Origin: DRGT01 sp022567895
GTDB lineage: Archaea; Thermoproteota; Nitrososphaeria; Nitrososphaerales; Nitrosopumilaceae
NCBI GenBank assembly: GCA_022567895.1
Contig: JADFGC010000026.1
Location: 1-15,639 of the forward strand
Direction of reading: 5' to 3'
Length of the DNA: 15,639 bases
Below, piece by piece: positions 6,986-13,936 of this stretch. Below the pieces are notes generated by a model. It was not told the DNA's origin. It was given only the letters and a program-made list of their open reading frames with translations, and ran no database searches. Both the position numbers and the translations under genes were made by a program. Position 1 is the stretch's first letter. Each line of letters begins with the position of its first letter.

Positions 6986-7345
6986 TTACGCAGCTTGAAG
7001 GGTTTTATCAATCATATTTTTGTATGATTCTTTTGATGCGGCGCCAACTTGTTGAGTTACTAATTGGCCCTTGTTGAATATTGCCAAAGTTGGAATGCTA
7101 AAAACATTATACTTTGATGCTAATTCGTTAGCTTCATCAACATTGACTTTGACAAATTTTACTTTGCCATCATAATCATTGGCTAGTTCCTCAACAACGG
7201 GTCCAACCATTCTACATGGACCACACCACTCGGCCCAAAAGTCAACAAATACAGGAATATCTGAATTCATTACATCAATTTCCCATGATTTTATGTCTGA
7301 AACTTTAGTAATTCCCATTTCTGTTCGGTATTCATCTGAACACAC
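6986..7345 (-). CDS. trxA: Thioredoxin
   Basis: This cytoplasmic disulfide reductase has the standard active site WCGPC (C41, C44 counted from GTG 7345), preceded by FVDFWAEW, and the cis-proline loop SIPT (P85). It spans the whole thioredoxin fold with no extra domain. The longest frame starts at GTG 7345 (119 residues). An in-frame ATG at 7318 would give 110 residues, closer to the usual size. A TATA-like ATAAAAT at 7364-7370 puts transcription start near 7341-7345, which does not settle the choice. It is divergent from the PRC-barrel/zinc-ribbon gene and lies within the zinc-ribbon cluster, where it could keep the many CxxC pairs reduced, although that link is speculative. Confidence 0.95.
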   Translation of the reverse strand: MCSDEYRTEMGITKVSDIKSWEIDVMNSDIPVFVDFWAEWCGPCRMVGPVVEELANDYDGKVKFVKVNVDEANELASKYNVFSIPTLAIFNKGQLVTQQVGAASKESYKNMIDKTLQAA

Positions 7346-7363
7346 CTAAAAATGTTGACCAGA

Positions 7364-7370
7364 ATTTTAT
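7364..7370 (-). promoter_or_regulatory. TATA box of thioredoxin
   Basis: The minus strand reads ATAAAAT, about 22 bases upstream of GTG 7345 and about 49 upstream of ATG 7318. It is called by sequence and spacing. Confidence 0.4.
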
Positions 7371-7431
7371 CCAATTTTTCTATAGGAATTTCATTCTAAA
7401 ATTTGACAATCGTGCAACTGAACTAACATAT

Positions 7432-7439
7432 ACTTAAAT
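7432..7439 (+). promoter_or_regulatory. TATA box of the PRC-barrel/zinc-ribbon gene
   Basis: ACTTAAAT is centred about 27 bases upstream of ATG 7463. The spacing supports a leaderless start at 7463 rather than the internal ATG at 7514. Confidence 0.45.
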
Positions 7440-7462
7440 GACCTTTTTGATGAATCTGGTTA

Positions 7463-8284
7463 ATGAGCTCTGAGATGAGATTAAAGAAACTAAGAGGTTC
7501 TGGTGGATTTATCATGGCCAATGTCACTGATGAACAACAGCAAAAAGGAAATTTGGGTGGACCTGATCTATTTCTAGCTCCCGTAGGAAGACTTGATTCT
7601 GATAAAATTTCTAAATTCTTTTGCAATACATGTGAGAAAGATTATGAAGGTAGTCCAAAGATTGAGTATGAAAATCCAAATGAAGTAGTTGCTGAGAATT
7701 TAACTTTGGTTGAAAAAGGACAATACATTTGTCATACTTGCAGTTCAATTATAGCTGAATATAGGGAATTTCAAAAACCTGATGTGCAAAGAGATGCTGG
7801 CGCAGCAAAACCATTAACTCCAGATTATGGTTCTACTTTTACTCCACCCGCTGAAACAACTTATACACCACCTACTGAACCATCATTTTCACAACCTCCA
7901 TCTGATGAACCTCCACTTACAATGCCAACCTTTGATGAACCAACAAGTGTTTCAGAACCCTCAATTCCAGAAATTCAAACACAACCAATGGATTCTACAT
8001 TTAATTCTATTTCTGGAATGGCAGTCATTGATGAAAATGCAAAAAGAATAGGAACTTCAAAACAAGTTGGTGTAGATTCCTCACAAAATGTTGTTTTAGT
8101 AATAACAAATAATGAAGGAAATGATGTCACAGTTCCTTGGAATAAAATAAGAAAAATTGGTGAGGTGATACTGCTTGGAAGTTCAAGTGAAAGTACTGCA
8201 TCACAATCAGGAAATTGTTCAAGTTGTAATTATAGTAACAAAGCAGGCTCAAAATTTTGTGAACAGTGTGGTGGAAAGCTTTAG
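7463..8284 (+). CDS. PRC-barrel-like protein with N- and C-terminal zinc-binding motifs
   Basis: This 273-residue protein has three recognisable parts. A first zinc site is formed by C54-x2-C57 and C90-x2-C93. A Pro/Thr/Glu-rich linker spans about 115-178. Residues of about 183-239 resemble a PRC barrel, with GMAVIDENAKRIG, a central beta-rich stretch and the closing VPWNKIRKIGEVILL. A C-terminal zinc ribbon follows (C252, C255, C266, C269). PRC-barrel proteins in archaea and bacteria act in RNA processing, photosynthesis and, in some archaea, cell division, but none of these roles can be assigned here. The start is ATG 7463, supported by the TATA box. ATG 7514 has a GGTGGA sequence upstream and is the alternative. 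It is divergent from thioredoxin and precedes the signal peptidase gene on the same strand. Confidence 0.83.
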   Translation: MSSEMRLKKLRGSGGFIMANVTDEQQQKGNLGGPDLFLAPVGRLDSDKISKFFCNTCEKDYEGSPKIEYENPNEVVAENLTLVEKGQYICHTCSSIIAEYREFQKPDVQRDAGAAKPLTPDYGSTFTPPAETTYTPPTEPSFSQPPSDEPPLTMPTFDEPTSVSEPSIPEIQTQPMDSTFNSISGMAVIDENAKRIGTSKQVGVDSSQNVVLVITNNEGNDVTVPWNKIRKIGEVILLGSSSESTASQSGNCSSCNYSNKAGSKFCEQCGGKL

Positions 8285-8335
8285 AGTACAAAATTCAAGT
8301 AATATTTCATTCATCAGATATAGGTTGAATGTAAA

Positions 8336-9046
8336 TTGACAGCAGGCAAAGTTTCAAGAGGAGTAGTCAAAGACATCATAATTGTTGTTGTAGGTGTTTT
8401 GATTATTTGGTTTGGATTAAAAATGGTTACTGGGACAGATAATCCATTTTATGTTGTCTCAAGTGGAAGTATGGTTCCAGATTTAGAAGTGTATGATGTG
8501 TTAGTAATTGATGGAAAGATTCCTTTTGAAGAAGTAGAGGTAGGCGACATCATTGTTTTTAATCGGCCGTCAGGGCATGATAGAGTAATTGTTCATAGAG
8601 TAGCTGCAATAATTGATGAGGATCCATTTACAATTCGAACAAAAGGAGATGCCAATCCTGCCTCAATTCCAGGTACTGATTTCCCAATTACAGAAGAAGA
8701 ATACATTGGAAGTGTGTGGCATGTAATTCCTGATGTTGGTTATATTACCAGAATAATGCAACCTCCTGTAAATTACATAATTATTGCAATTATTATAGGA
8801 ATAATGATTTTTAAACAAATTTCAAAAGGTAAAAAAGAAAAAGAACCTAGTTACAAATCTTTGAATGTAGAAGACGACAAAGCTGAGATTTCGTCTGTTA
8901 CTTTAGATGAATTTAAAAAAATTCCTAAAGATGATGCATATTCAAGTTCTGAAAAAACAGGAAATGGAAACAAAACTAATGAAAAAAGTTCTGATTCAGA
9001 ATCTCTAAAAGAAAATAATTCTGATGAGAATAAAGGAAAGGAATAG
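8336..9046 (+). CDS. Archaeal signal peptidase I (S26B type)
   Basis: This membrane protease removes signal peptides from exported proteins. One membrane helix lies at about 13-31. It is followed by the catalytic domain with nucleophile S45 in SSGSMVP, H87 in VHRV (archaeal enzymes use His in place of the bacterial Lys) and D105 in TKGDANP. D114 is a candidate for the second aspartate. A second membrane helix spans about 145-161. The remaining 75 residues form a charged, Ser/Lys/Glu/Asp-rich tail, likely cytoplasmic, and longer than such enzymes need for catalysis. The start is TTG 8336. No upstream in-frame start fits, and the first internal ATG (residue 30) would cut off the first helix. 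The gene ends two bases from the convergent dehydratase gene. Confidence 0.93.
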   Translation: MTAGKVSRGVVKDIIIVVVGVLIIWFGLKMVTGTDNPFYVVSSGSMVPDLEVYDVLVIDGKIPFEEVEVGDIIVFNRPSGHDRVIVHRVAAIIDEDPFTIRTKGDANPASIPGTDFPITEEEYIGSVWHVIPDVGYITRIMQPPVNYIIIAIIIGIMIFKQISKGKKEKEPSYKSLNVEDDKAEISSVTLDEFKKIPKDDAYSSSEKTGNGNKTNEKSSDSESLKENNSDENKGKE

Positions 9047-9060
9047 GTTTATTCCTTTTC
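9035..9060. terminator. Hairpin covering both convergent stop codons
   Basis: GGAAAGGAATA and TATTCCTTTTC form an 11-pair stem with one G-U wobble (9035-9045 with 9050-9060) around the loop GGTT. It spans the TAG of signal peptidase (9044-9046) and the TAA of the dehydratase (9049-9051). It can fold in either transcript, so it may end or stabilise both. Confidence 0.55.
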
Positions 9061-10566
9061 GTTGCTAATTTTGAAAACTCGTTTAAAATAATCAGAAGGT
9101 TCAACAGGTTCTATGAAATCATCCTTAACCTTTGCAAGATGCTTGGCTAAGTTCATCTTGTAACCTAATTGCATTATACGACCGATCTGAATTCTTTGTG
9201 CTTGAGGAGAGCCTGCGCCGTGCATAGATTCTGTCAAGTATCCTACTGCATTTCTACCCATAGTCATGTTTTCAATTAGTCTTAGAATTCTCATTCTATT
9301 TTCTACATCAACGCCTTTTCTTCCCGCCAAGTATTTTCTAAGAATTGGGCCAGTTTCTGGATTTCTAAAATCTTTTTCAGAAGGCATTGTTACCATAAGA
9401 CCGCCGGCAATATCTTGAGCTAATCGACCAATCTCATATGGAAAACGAGTAACATTATGTTTACAGACATTTGCTAACATATCATCATTCAACCAAACTC
9501 CTGACTTCAACTTATGTGATTGATAAGATGAAGCAAGTCCAGCAGCAAAAATTGATTCGTTAAGATGAGTCATTTCAACTAATTTATCTCTAATATGAGA
9601 AACATTTGGAATTCCATTATAATCTGAAATTGTAGCAGCTGCACCAATTAAGACATCACCAAGTCCTGTCTTACACACATAGCTTCTTCTGTGATAACAA
9701 GTAAATCTTTCAATTAACATTGATGCAAATTCATATTCGCCATTCAGGAAAACTTTTTCCCAAGGAATGAAAACGTTTTCTAGGATCATCATTGCTTCTT
9801 GTCCAGAATATTGTGAGTTTCCTGAATCAATATCACCTTCTTCCATACTTCTTGTGTCACAAGACTGTCGTCCATAAATGTAAGTAAGTCCTTCGGCATC
9901 AGCAGGAATAGCACCAACGATAGCATAGTCTTTATCGTTTTCAGTTAATCTAATGGTTGGCATTAGAATAATCCAATGTGAGTTAATACAACCAGTTTGA
10001 TGTGCTTTTGCTCCTGTGACATATACTCCTTTGTCATCTTTTTTAATGACGTGTAGATATAGGTCAGGGTCAACTTGTTCTGTAGGTCCTTTACTTCTAT
10101 CTCCTTTTGGATCAGTCATTGCACCGCCAATAACAAAATTTTCGGTTTGTACCATTTTGATAAAATCAAGTAATCTTTGATGATAGTTTGTTCCATGTTT
10201 TTCATCAATTTCAAAGGTAGTTGAATGAAGTGCGTTTAATGCATCCATTCCAACACAACGTTGGAAGCAGGTACCGGTGTTTTGACCCATTTTTCTCTGC
10301 ATTTTATTTTGTAAAACCAAATCTTGAGCACTCTCAGCAATATGCAAAAATCTGTTTACTCTTTGACCAGTTATTGAAGATTGAGCAGTTGCCAGTTCTT
10401 CTTCTCTTACTGCAAGATCATAAGTTTCAGCAACTGCGTTAATTGAGGGTCTGATCAAAGGATGTTCTACTGGGTCATCTACGAGCTCACCAAAGAGATG
10501 TACCTTCAGTTTTCTACCTCTAAGGCTGTTGATATAATCCTCTCCAGTCCTAATTACCATAAACAC
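9049..10566 (-). CDS. abfD: 4-hydroxybutyryl-CoA dehydratase
   Basis: This flavin- and [4Fe-4S]-dependent enzyme converts 4-hydroxybutyryl-CoA to crotonyl-CoA, a signature step of the thaumarchaeal HP/HB carbon-fixation cycle. The cluster ligands known from the Clostridium aminobutyricum enzyme are in place: C100 and C104 in TGTCFQRC, then H292 and C298 in TCYHRRSYVCK. The catalytic Y296 and E257 (SGQEAMM) and the motif ESMHGAGSPQ (446-455) are also present. The length of about 505 residues is typical. The longest frame starts at GTG 10566. ATG 10560, two codons in, lies about 25-27 bases from the TATA box and may be the real, leaderless start. The ligase for its substrate is encoded just upstream, as in the N. 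maritimus pair Nmar_0206/0207. The gap between the two holds a TATA box and a 14-base palindrome, so it may be regulated separately. Confidence 0.96.
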   Translation of the reverse strand: MFMVIRTGEDYINSLRGRKLKVHLFGELVDDPVEHPLIRPSINAVAETYDLAVREEELATAQSSITGQRVNRFLHIAESAQDLVLQNKMQRKMGQNTGTCFQRCVGMDALNALHSTTFEIDEKHGTNYHQRLLDFIKMVQTENFVIGGAMTDPKGDRSKGPTEQVDPDLYLHVIKKDDKGVYVTGAKAHQTGCINSHWIILMPTIRLTENDKDYAIVGAIPADAEGLTYIYGRQSCDTRSMEEGDIDSGNSQYSGQEAMMILENVFIPWEKVFLNGEYEFASMLIERFTCYHRRSYVCKTGLGDVLIGAAATISDYNGIPNVSHIRDKLVEMTHLNESIFAAGLASSYQSHKLKSGVWLNDDMLANVCKHNVTRFPYEIGRLAQDIAGGLMVTMPSEKDFRNPETGPILRKYLAGRKGVDVENRMRILRLIENMTMGRNAVGYLTESMHGAGSPQAQRIQIGRIMQLGYKMNLAKHLAKVKDDFIEPVEPSDYFKRVFKISNEKE

Positions 10567-10582
10567 TTTTCCCCGAAGTCCT

Positions 10583-10590
10583 ATAAAAAT
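10583..10590 (-). promoter_or_regulatory. TATA box of the dehydratase gene
   Basis: The plus strand reads ATAAAAAT here, giving ATTTTTAT in the direction of transcription. It is centred about 26 bases upstream of ATG 10560, giving this gene its own promoter although the ligase gene ends only 58 bases upstream. Confidence 0.5.
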
Positions 10591-10597
10591 TCTAGAT

Positions 10598-10611
10598 CAT
10601 GACTAGTCATG
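10598..10611. promoter_or_regulatory. Perfect 14-base palindrome upstream of the dehydratase promoter
   Basis: CATGACTAGTCATG is fully self-complementary. It lies about 38-51 bases upstream of the proposed transcript start, just behind the TATA box, where an archaeal activator or other dimeric regulator could bind. No T-run follows closely, so a terminator is less likely. Operator function is inferred only. Confidence 0.35.
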
Positions 10612-10624
10612 TAATCAGAGAGAT

Positions 10625-12733
10625 TCAAAGACCAATTCTGACATCAAGGATTTTACATCCTTTACCTTTTTCCATAACAAGTACGGGATTCATATCAAGT
10701 TCTTTAATTTCCTTAAAGTCAGTAACAAGTTGTGAAAGCCTTTGAATACATTCTGATAACTTTTTGATATCTGAAGGTTTTTCGCCTCTAACACCTTCAA
10801 GTATTTTTTTTGTTTTAATTGATGAGATCATATCGTTTGCTTCACGATCAGTTACAGGAGCTAAACGAAAAGTAACATCTTTCAAAACTTCAACATAAAT
10901 TCCACCCATACCCAGCATGATAACTGGACCAAATCCTGGTTCAAGTTTTGAACCAATGATCATTTCTTTTCCACCTTTAACCATCTCTACAATAAGAACT
11001 CCTTTAATCTCAGCTTTTTTGTTGTACTTTTTTGCATTTTTTACAATTTCTTTAAAGGCAACTTTTACTTCGTTATCATTTGTTAAATTAACTTTAACAC
11101 CACCAGCATCTGACTTGTGAATTATTTGTGGTGAAGCAATTTTCATAACAACTGGATGACCAATTTTTTTTGCAATCTTTACTGCTTCGTTTTCATTTTT
11201 AGCTAAGGAGCTTTGTGGAAGTGGAAATCCATAAGCTCGAAGAATTTCTTGTCCTTCTTCTTCAAGAAGGTTTGGTCTTTTTTCTTTTTTTACTTTATCA
11301 AAAACTTTCTTTGCTTTTGCTTTGTTTACATTAAGTTTGATAATTTTACCAGGTGGAGATTTAATCCAATCAGCAAATCTAAGCATGGCAGCTAGAGTCC
11401 TAATTGCACCTTCCGCATAGGTATAGTATGGAACTCCACCTTCAGAGAGTATCCTTCTATTTTCAACACCTTCATCAAGTCCCATCAGACTTGCAAGCAT
11501 TGTTTTTTTGTATTTTTTAGAGTGTTTTACTACAACTTCAGCCAGTTTATCATAATCTAAGGTTCCTGATGGTGTACACATTGTAATTACAGAACCTACA
11601 TTTTTGTGACTAAGAACTTCATTTAGAACATTATCAAAGCGATTAAAGTCAGCATCACCTACAATGTCAACTGGATTTCTAGAACTTCCCCAAGGGGGAA
11701 TCACTGCATCAATTTTTGGTCGTATACTAGTAATGTCTGCCATTTTAATTCCGTATTTTTCACATGCATCTGTTGTGATAATAGCTGGACCTCCTGCATT
11801 TGACACAATTACAAAATCTCCTTTTAGTGGAAGTGGTTGTTTTGAAAATGCTGTTGCATAATCAAATAATTCCTCCATTGAATCTACTCTAATTGCTCCT
11901 GATTGGCGTAGTAATGCATCATAGATTTTATCAGAACCCATTAGTGCACCAGTATGAGACATTGCAGCTTTTGCACCAGCAGTACTACGTCCTGATTTCA
12001 AAACAAAGATTGGTTTTTTGAATTTTTTAGTAATATTTTTACTAACTTTGAGAAATTCTTGTCCATCTCCCATATCTTCAAGATACATAACAATAACTTT
12101 GGTTTGTTTGTGATTTGCCAATATCTTTAGCACATCAATTTCATCTGTGTCCGCTTTGTTACCCATACTAATTACTGCTGAAAAACCAATTCCTTGCGCA
12201 CTAGCATCCTCACAAAGTGCAGCACAAATGGCACCACTTTGTGAAACTAGTGCAATTTCTCCAGATTTTGGTGTAATTTTAAGAAATGTAGAATTCATCA
12301 TTGTCTTTGGATCTAAATTCATGACTCCCAAACAGTTAGGTCCGATAATTTTGATATTGTATTTTTTTGCAATATCTTTGAGTTGTTGTTCTAATTTTTT
12401 GCCTTCTTCATCTACTTCCTTAAATCCTGCAGTGATAACTATGGCACCTTTGATCTTTTTCTTACCACATTCTTCTAGTACGGTTGGGACAATGGTGTTT
12501 TTGATAACAATTACAGCTAAATCGATTGGTTTTGGAACATCCAAGACGCTCTTGTATGCTTTTTTGTAAAATACAGTTGGTCTTGTAGGACTAATTGGAT
12601 AAACTGTACCTTTGAAACCATTCATAATGTTTGATGTAATTGTACGACCTACACTGCCTCTTTTATCAGATGCTCCAATTATTGCAATAGATTTAGGAGA
12701 AAGAAAAACAGACTCTGCCATTTTAATGAACAT
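10625..12733 (-). CDS. ADP-forming acyl-CoA ligase, probably 4-hydroxybutyrate-CoA ligase
   Basis: This 702-residue NDP-forming acyl-CoA synthetase has alpha and beta parts fused. A CoA-binding Rossmann domain with IAIIGASDKRGSVG is at about 16-29. GPNCLGVMN is at 131-139 and VSQSGA at 163-168. The phosphohistidine H260 lies in MSHTGALMGSD. A C-terminal ATP-grasp domain (about 490-700) contains GHPVVMKI, HKSDAGGV and the ending LDMNPV...ILDVRIG. Such enzymes make an acyl-CoA from acid, ATP and CoA with release of ADP, cheaper than AMP-forming ligases. The adjacent dehydratase and the N. maritimus equivalent Nmar_0206 point to 4-hydroxybutyrate as substrate. The sequence alone would also allow 3-hydroxypropionate or acetate. 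The start is ATG 12733. ATG 12721, giving MAESVF, is equally plausible from the TATA spacing. Confidence 0.92.
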   Translation of the reverse strand: MFIKMAESVFLSPKSIAIIGASDKRGSVGRTITSNIMNGFKGTVYPISPTRPTVFYKKAYKSVLDVPKPIDLAVIVIKNTIVPTVLEECGKKKIKGAIVITAGFKEVDEEGKKLEQQLKDIAKKYNIKIIGPNCLGVMNLDPKTMMNSTFLKITPKSGEIALVSQSGAICAALCEDASAQGIGFSAVISMGNKADTDEIDVLKILANHKQTKVIVMYLEDMGDGQEFLKVSKNITKKFKKPIFVLKSGRSTAGAKAAMSHTGALMGSDKIYDALLRQSGAIRVDSMEELFDYATAFSKQPLPLKGDFVIVSNAGGPAIITTDACEKYGIKMADITSIRPKIDAVIPPWGSSRNPVDIVGDADFNRFDNVLNEVLSHKNVGSVITMCTPSGTLDYDKLAEVVVKHSKKYKKTMLASLMGLDEGVENRRILSEGGVPYYTYAEGAIRTLAAMLRFADWIKSPPGKIIKLNVNKAKAKKVFDKVKKEKRPNLLEEEGQEILRAYGFPLPQSSLAKNENEAVKIAKKIGHPVVMKIASPQIIHKSDAGGVKVNLTNDNEVKVAFKEIVKNAKKYNKKAEIKGVLIVEMVKGGKEMIIGSKLEPGFGPVIMLGMGGIYVEVLKDVTFRLAPVTDREANDMISSIKTKKILEGVRGEKPSDIKKLSECIQRLSQLVTDFKEIKELDMNPVLVMEKGKGCKILDVRIGL

Positions 12734-12750
12734 TGATCAAATGAAATTGT

Positions 12751-12758
12751 ATAATAAA
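12751..12758 (-). promoter_or_regulatory. TATA box of the acyl-CoA ligase gene
   Basis: The plus strand reads ATAATAAA (minus TTTATTAT), centred about 22 bases from ATG 12733 and 34 from ATG 12721. It predicts a leaderless or very short-leader transcript. Confidence 0.4.
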
Positions 12759-12781
12759 GTATTCATGAAAATTGTAGATCT

Positions 12782-13138
12782 CTAACTACCAAGCATCTTT
12801 CCAGCCAAGTTTTCATTTCTTGGTATCCACTGCAGTTTTAATTTCGAAAATTTTGCAATAAGTGCCCAAGCTTCACGTGCAAAGGTACGTAATTCTTCTT
12901 TATTTATTGCAAAATCATGATTGAGTTGAGATACAGTATTTTTTGAATCACTGTAAATTGTTATTTCTTCATTAGAGTCTACAAATTTTTTTAGAGCTGC
13001 TATGATTGCCAAATATTCTGCTTCATTGTTGGTAATACCAGCTTTTTTTTCATAAAATGATTCACCAGTTTCTTTGACAAAAAAACCATATCCAGAATCA
13101 CTTCCTCCTGAACCATCAACATAAACACTAACAACCAT
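12782..13138 (-). CDS. rnhA: RNase HI-like protein lacking the last catalytic aspartate
   Basis: This compact 118-residue RNase H fold would cut the RNA strand of RNA-DNA hybrids. The first three acidic residues are in place: D8 in YVDGSGG, E41 in TNNEAEY and D64 in IYSDSK. The final motif, usually RxxNxxAD, reads RNENLAGK, so the fourth catalytic aspartate position is G113. The protein also ends only five residues later. E. coli RNase HI keeps some activity with certain substitutions at its equivalent D134, so loss of activity cannot be assumed. The family is small and often annotated as ribonuclease H or reverse-transcriptase-like RNase H. ATG 13138 is the only sensible start. The ligase gene follows on the same strand after 48 bases with its own TATA box. 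Confidence 0.85.
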   Translation of the reverse strand: MVVSVYVDGSGGSDSGYGFFVKETGESFYEKKAGITNNEAEYLAIIAALKKFVDSNEEITIYSDSKNTVSQLNHDFAINKEELRTFAREAWALIAKFSKLKLQWIPRNENLAGKMLGS

Positions 13139-13184
13139 TTATTTTTCCCATTGAACGTTATACGGTCTAACAAATAAACTAAAT

Positions 13185-13469
13185 CTAATCTAATGTAATT
13201 TTTAAAAAGATCAACAAGCCGGCAAGTTCTGCAATTACAACTCCCAACATGTAAGGAAATATGTCCTGAGAAAATAATTGATCCATAGAAAAGTATGCAA
13301 ATGCACCAATTACATTGTGAAGAAGTAGCATTGAAGAGACAACAATCATTCCTATAGGCAATTGTGCTTTAGTTTTTGCATACATTTTTCCAAATGTGCA
13401 AATCAATATACCTAAAACTGCAATGTTAGCAATTGAAACTCCTGACAAAATCGCTGATGTTGGTTCCAT
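13185..13469 (-). CDS. Small three-helix membrane protein, function unknown
   Basis: This 94-residue protein is almost entirely hydrophobic, with three likely membrane segments at about 9-28, 37-59 and 72-92. These are joined by a short basic loop (KMYAKTKAQ) and a loop containing SMDQLFSQD. There is no signal peptidase site, cysteine pair or catalytic motif. It lies 25 bases after the winged-helix regulator on the same strand, with a Shine-Dalgarno site in the gap, so the two are likely co-transcribed. Pairs of a small membrane protein and a winged-helix regulator recur in archaea. A role as a membrane partner or sensor for the regulator is possible but not shown. Confidence 0.82.
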   Translation of the reverse strand: MEPTSAILSGVSIANIAVLGILICTFGKMYAKTKAQLPIGMIVVSSMLLLHNVIGAFAYFSMDQLFSQDIFPYMLGVVIAELAGLLIFLKITLD

Positions 13470-13477
13470 TTAGTTCG

Positions 13478-13485
13478 CTCCACCC
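13478..13485 (-). promoter_or_regulatory. Shine-Dalgarno site for the small membrane protein
   Basis: In the direction of transcription this reads GGGTGGAG, ending about 8 bases before ATG 13469. It marks the membrane protein as an internal operon gene translated from a led transcript, unlike the leaderless first genes nearby. Confidence 0.5.
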
Positions 13486-13494
13486 ATACAACTC

Positions 13495-13797
13495 TTATTT
13501 ACTTTTATCCAATTTGTTCGCAATCTCATTAAATGTCTCCATATTAACTTCTAAAAATGTTGAAACAAAGAAAGTAACTCCATACTTTTTTCCTTCTTTT
13601 GAAATAAGGTTATTTTTTTCTAGGACGTGTATGTGATGTTGAATAGCCTTGTAATCTAAACCCAGTTCATTTGCAAGTTGGTTTGTGTTCATTGGTTTAT
13701 CTTTTAAAGTAGAAATGATTCTAAGTCGATTTAATCCTCCACGTGAACCAGCAAATACAAACCATAAAAGCCGTCTTGCTTGAGGATCATTTGCCAT
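13495..13797 (-). CDS. Winged-helix (ArsR-like) transcriptional regulator
   Basis: This 100-residue DNA-binding protein has a winged helix-turn-helix at about 20-75. The recognition region is NQLANELGLDYKAIQHHIHVLEKNNLI, with one segment for DNA contact around YKAIQHHIHVL. The wing follows as SKEGKKYGVTFFVS. The C-terminal helix (about 85-98) may dimerise. There are no cysteine metal-sensing motifs of classical ArsR or SmtB, so the signal is unknown. The protein begins at ATG 13797, divergent from the CcdA-like gene 139 bases away, and precedes the small membrane protein. The shared intergenic region holds two copies of TAATTAAGTAA that might be its operators. Confidence 0.88.
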   Translation of the reverse strand: MANDPQARRLLWFVFAGSRGGLNRLRIISTLKDKPMNTNQLANELGLDYKAIQHHIHVLEKNNLISKEGKKYGVTFFVSTFLEVNMETFNEIANKLDKSK

Positions 13798-13866
13798 ATG
13801 TAATACAAAATGTTTGATTTCAATAAACTATAAGGTATTTGGATTGTAAAGAATCGTGATTTAGGC

Positions 13867-13917
13867 TAATTAAGTAATTTTAACTTTGAAAATAAGGTCC
13901 AAGTCTTAATTAAGTAA
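13867..13917. repeat. Two direct repeats TAATTAAGTAA, 40 bases apart
   Basis: The 11-mer TAATTAAGTAA occurs at 13867-13877 and 13907-13917, exactly 40 bases (about four helical turns) apart, in the divergent promoter region. The second copy overlaps the expected TATA position of the CcdA-like gene. They are candidate regulator sites. AT-richness makes chance matches more likely. Confidence 0.45.
13905..13913 (+). promoter_or_regulatory. TATA box of the CcdA-like gene
   Basis: CTTAATTAA is centred about 28 bases upstream of ATG 13937. It overlaps the second direct repeat, so a protein binding that repeat would block TBP. Confidence 0.4.
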
Positions 13918-13936
13918 AAAATCCTATTCATGATAG

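Noticed and set aside
7827..8051. His/Leu/Gln-rich open frame overlapping the PRC-barrel gene
   Set aside because: It is a frame-shifted reading of the Pro/Thr-rich linker, giving biased composition and no recognisable domain.
12147..12569. 140-residue open frame on the plus strand inside the ligase gene
   Set aside because: It lies wholly antisense to conserved CoA-binding sequence, has no family resemblance and no promoter.
12733..12740. Short palindrome TTGATCAA at the ligase start
   Set aside because: Too short to distinguish from chance.
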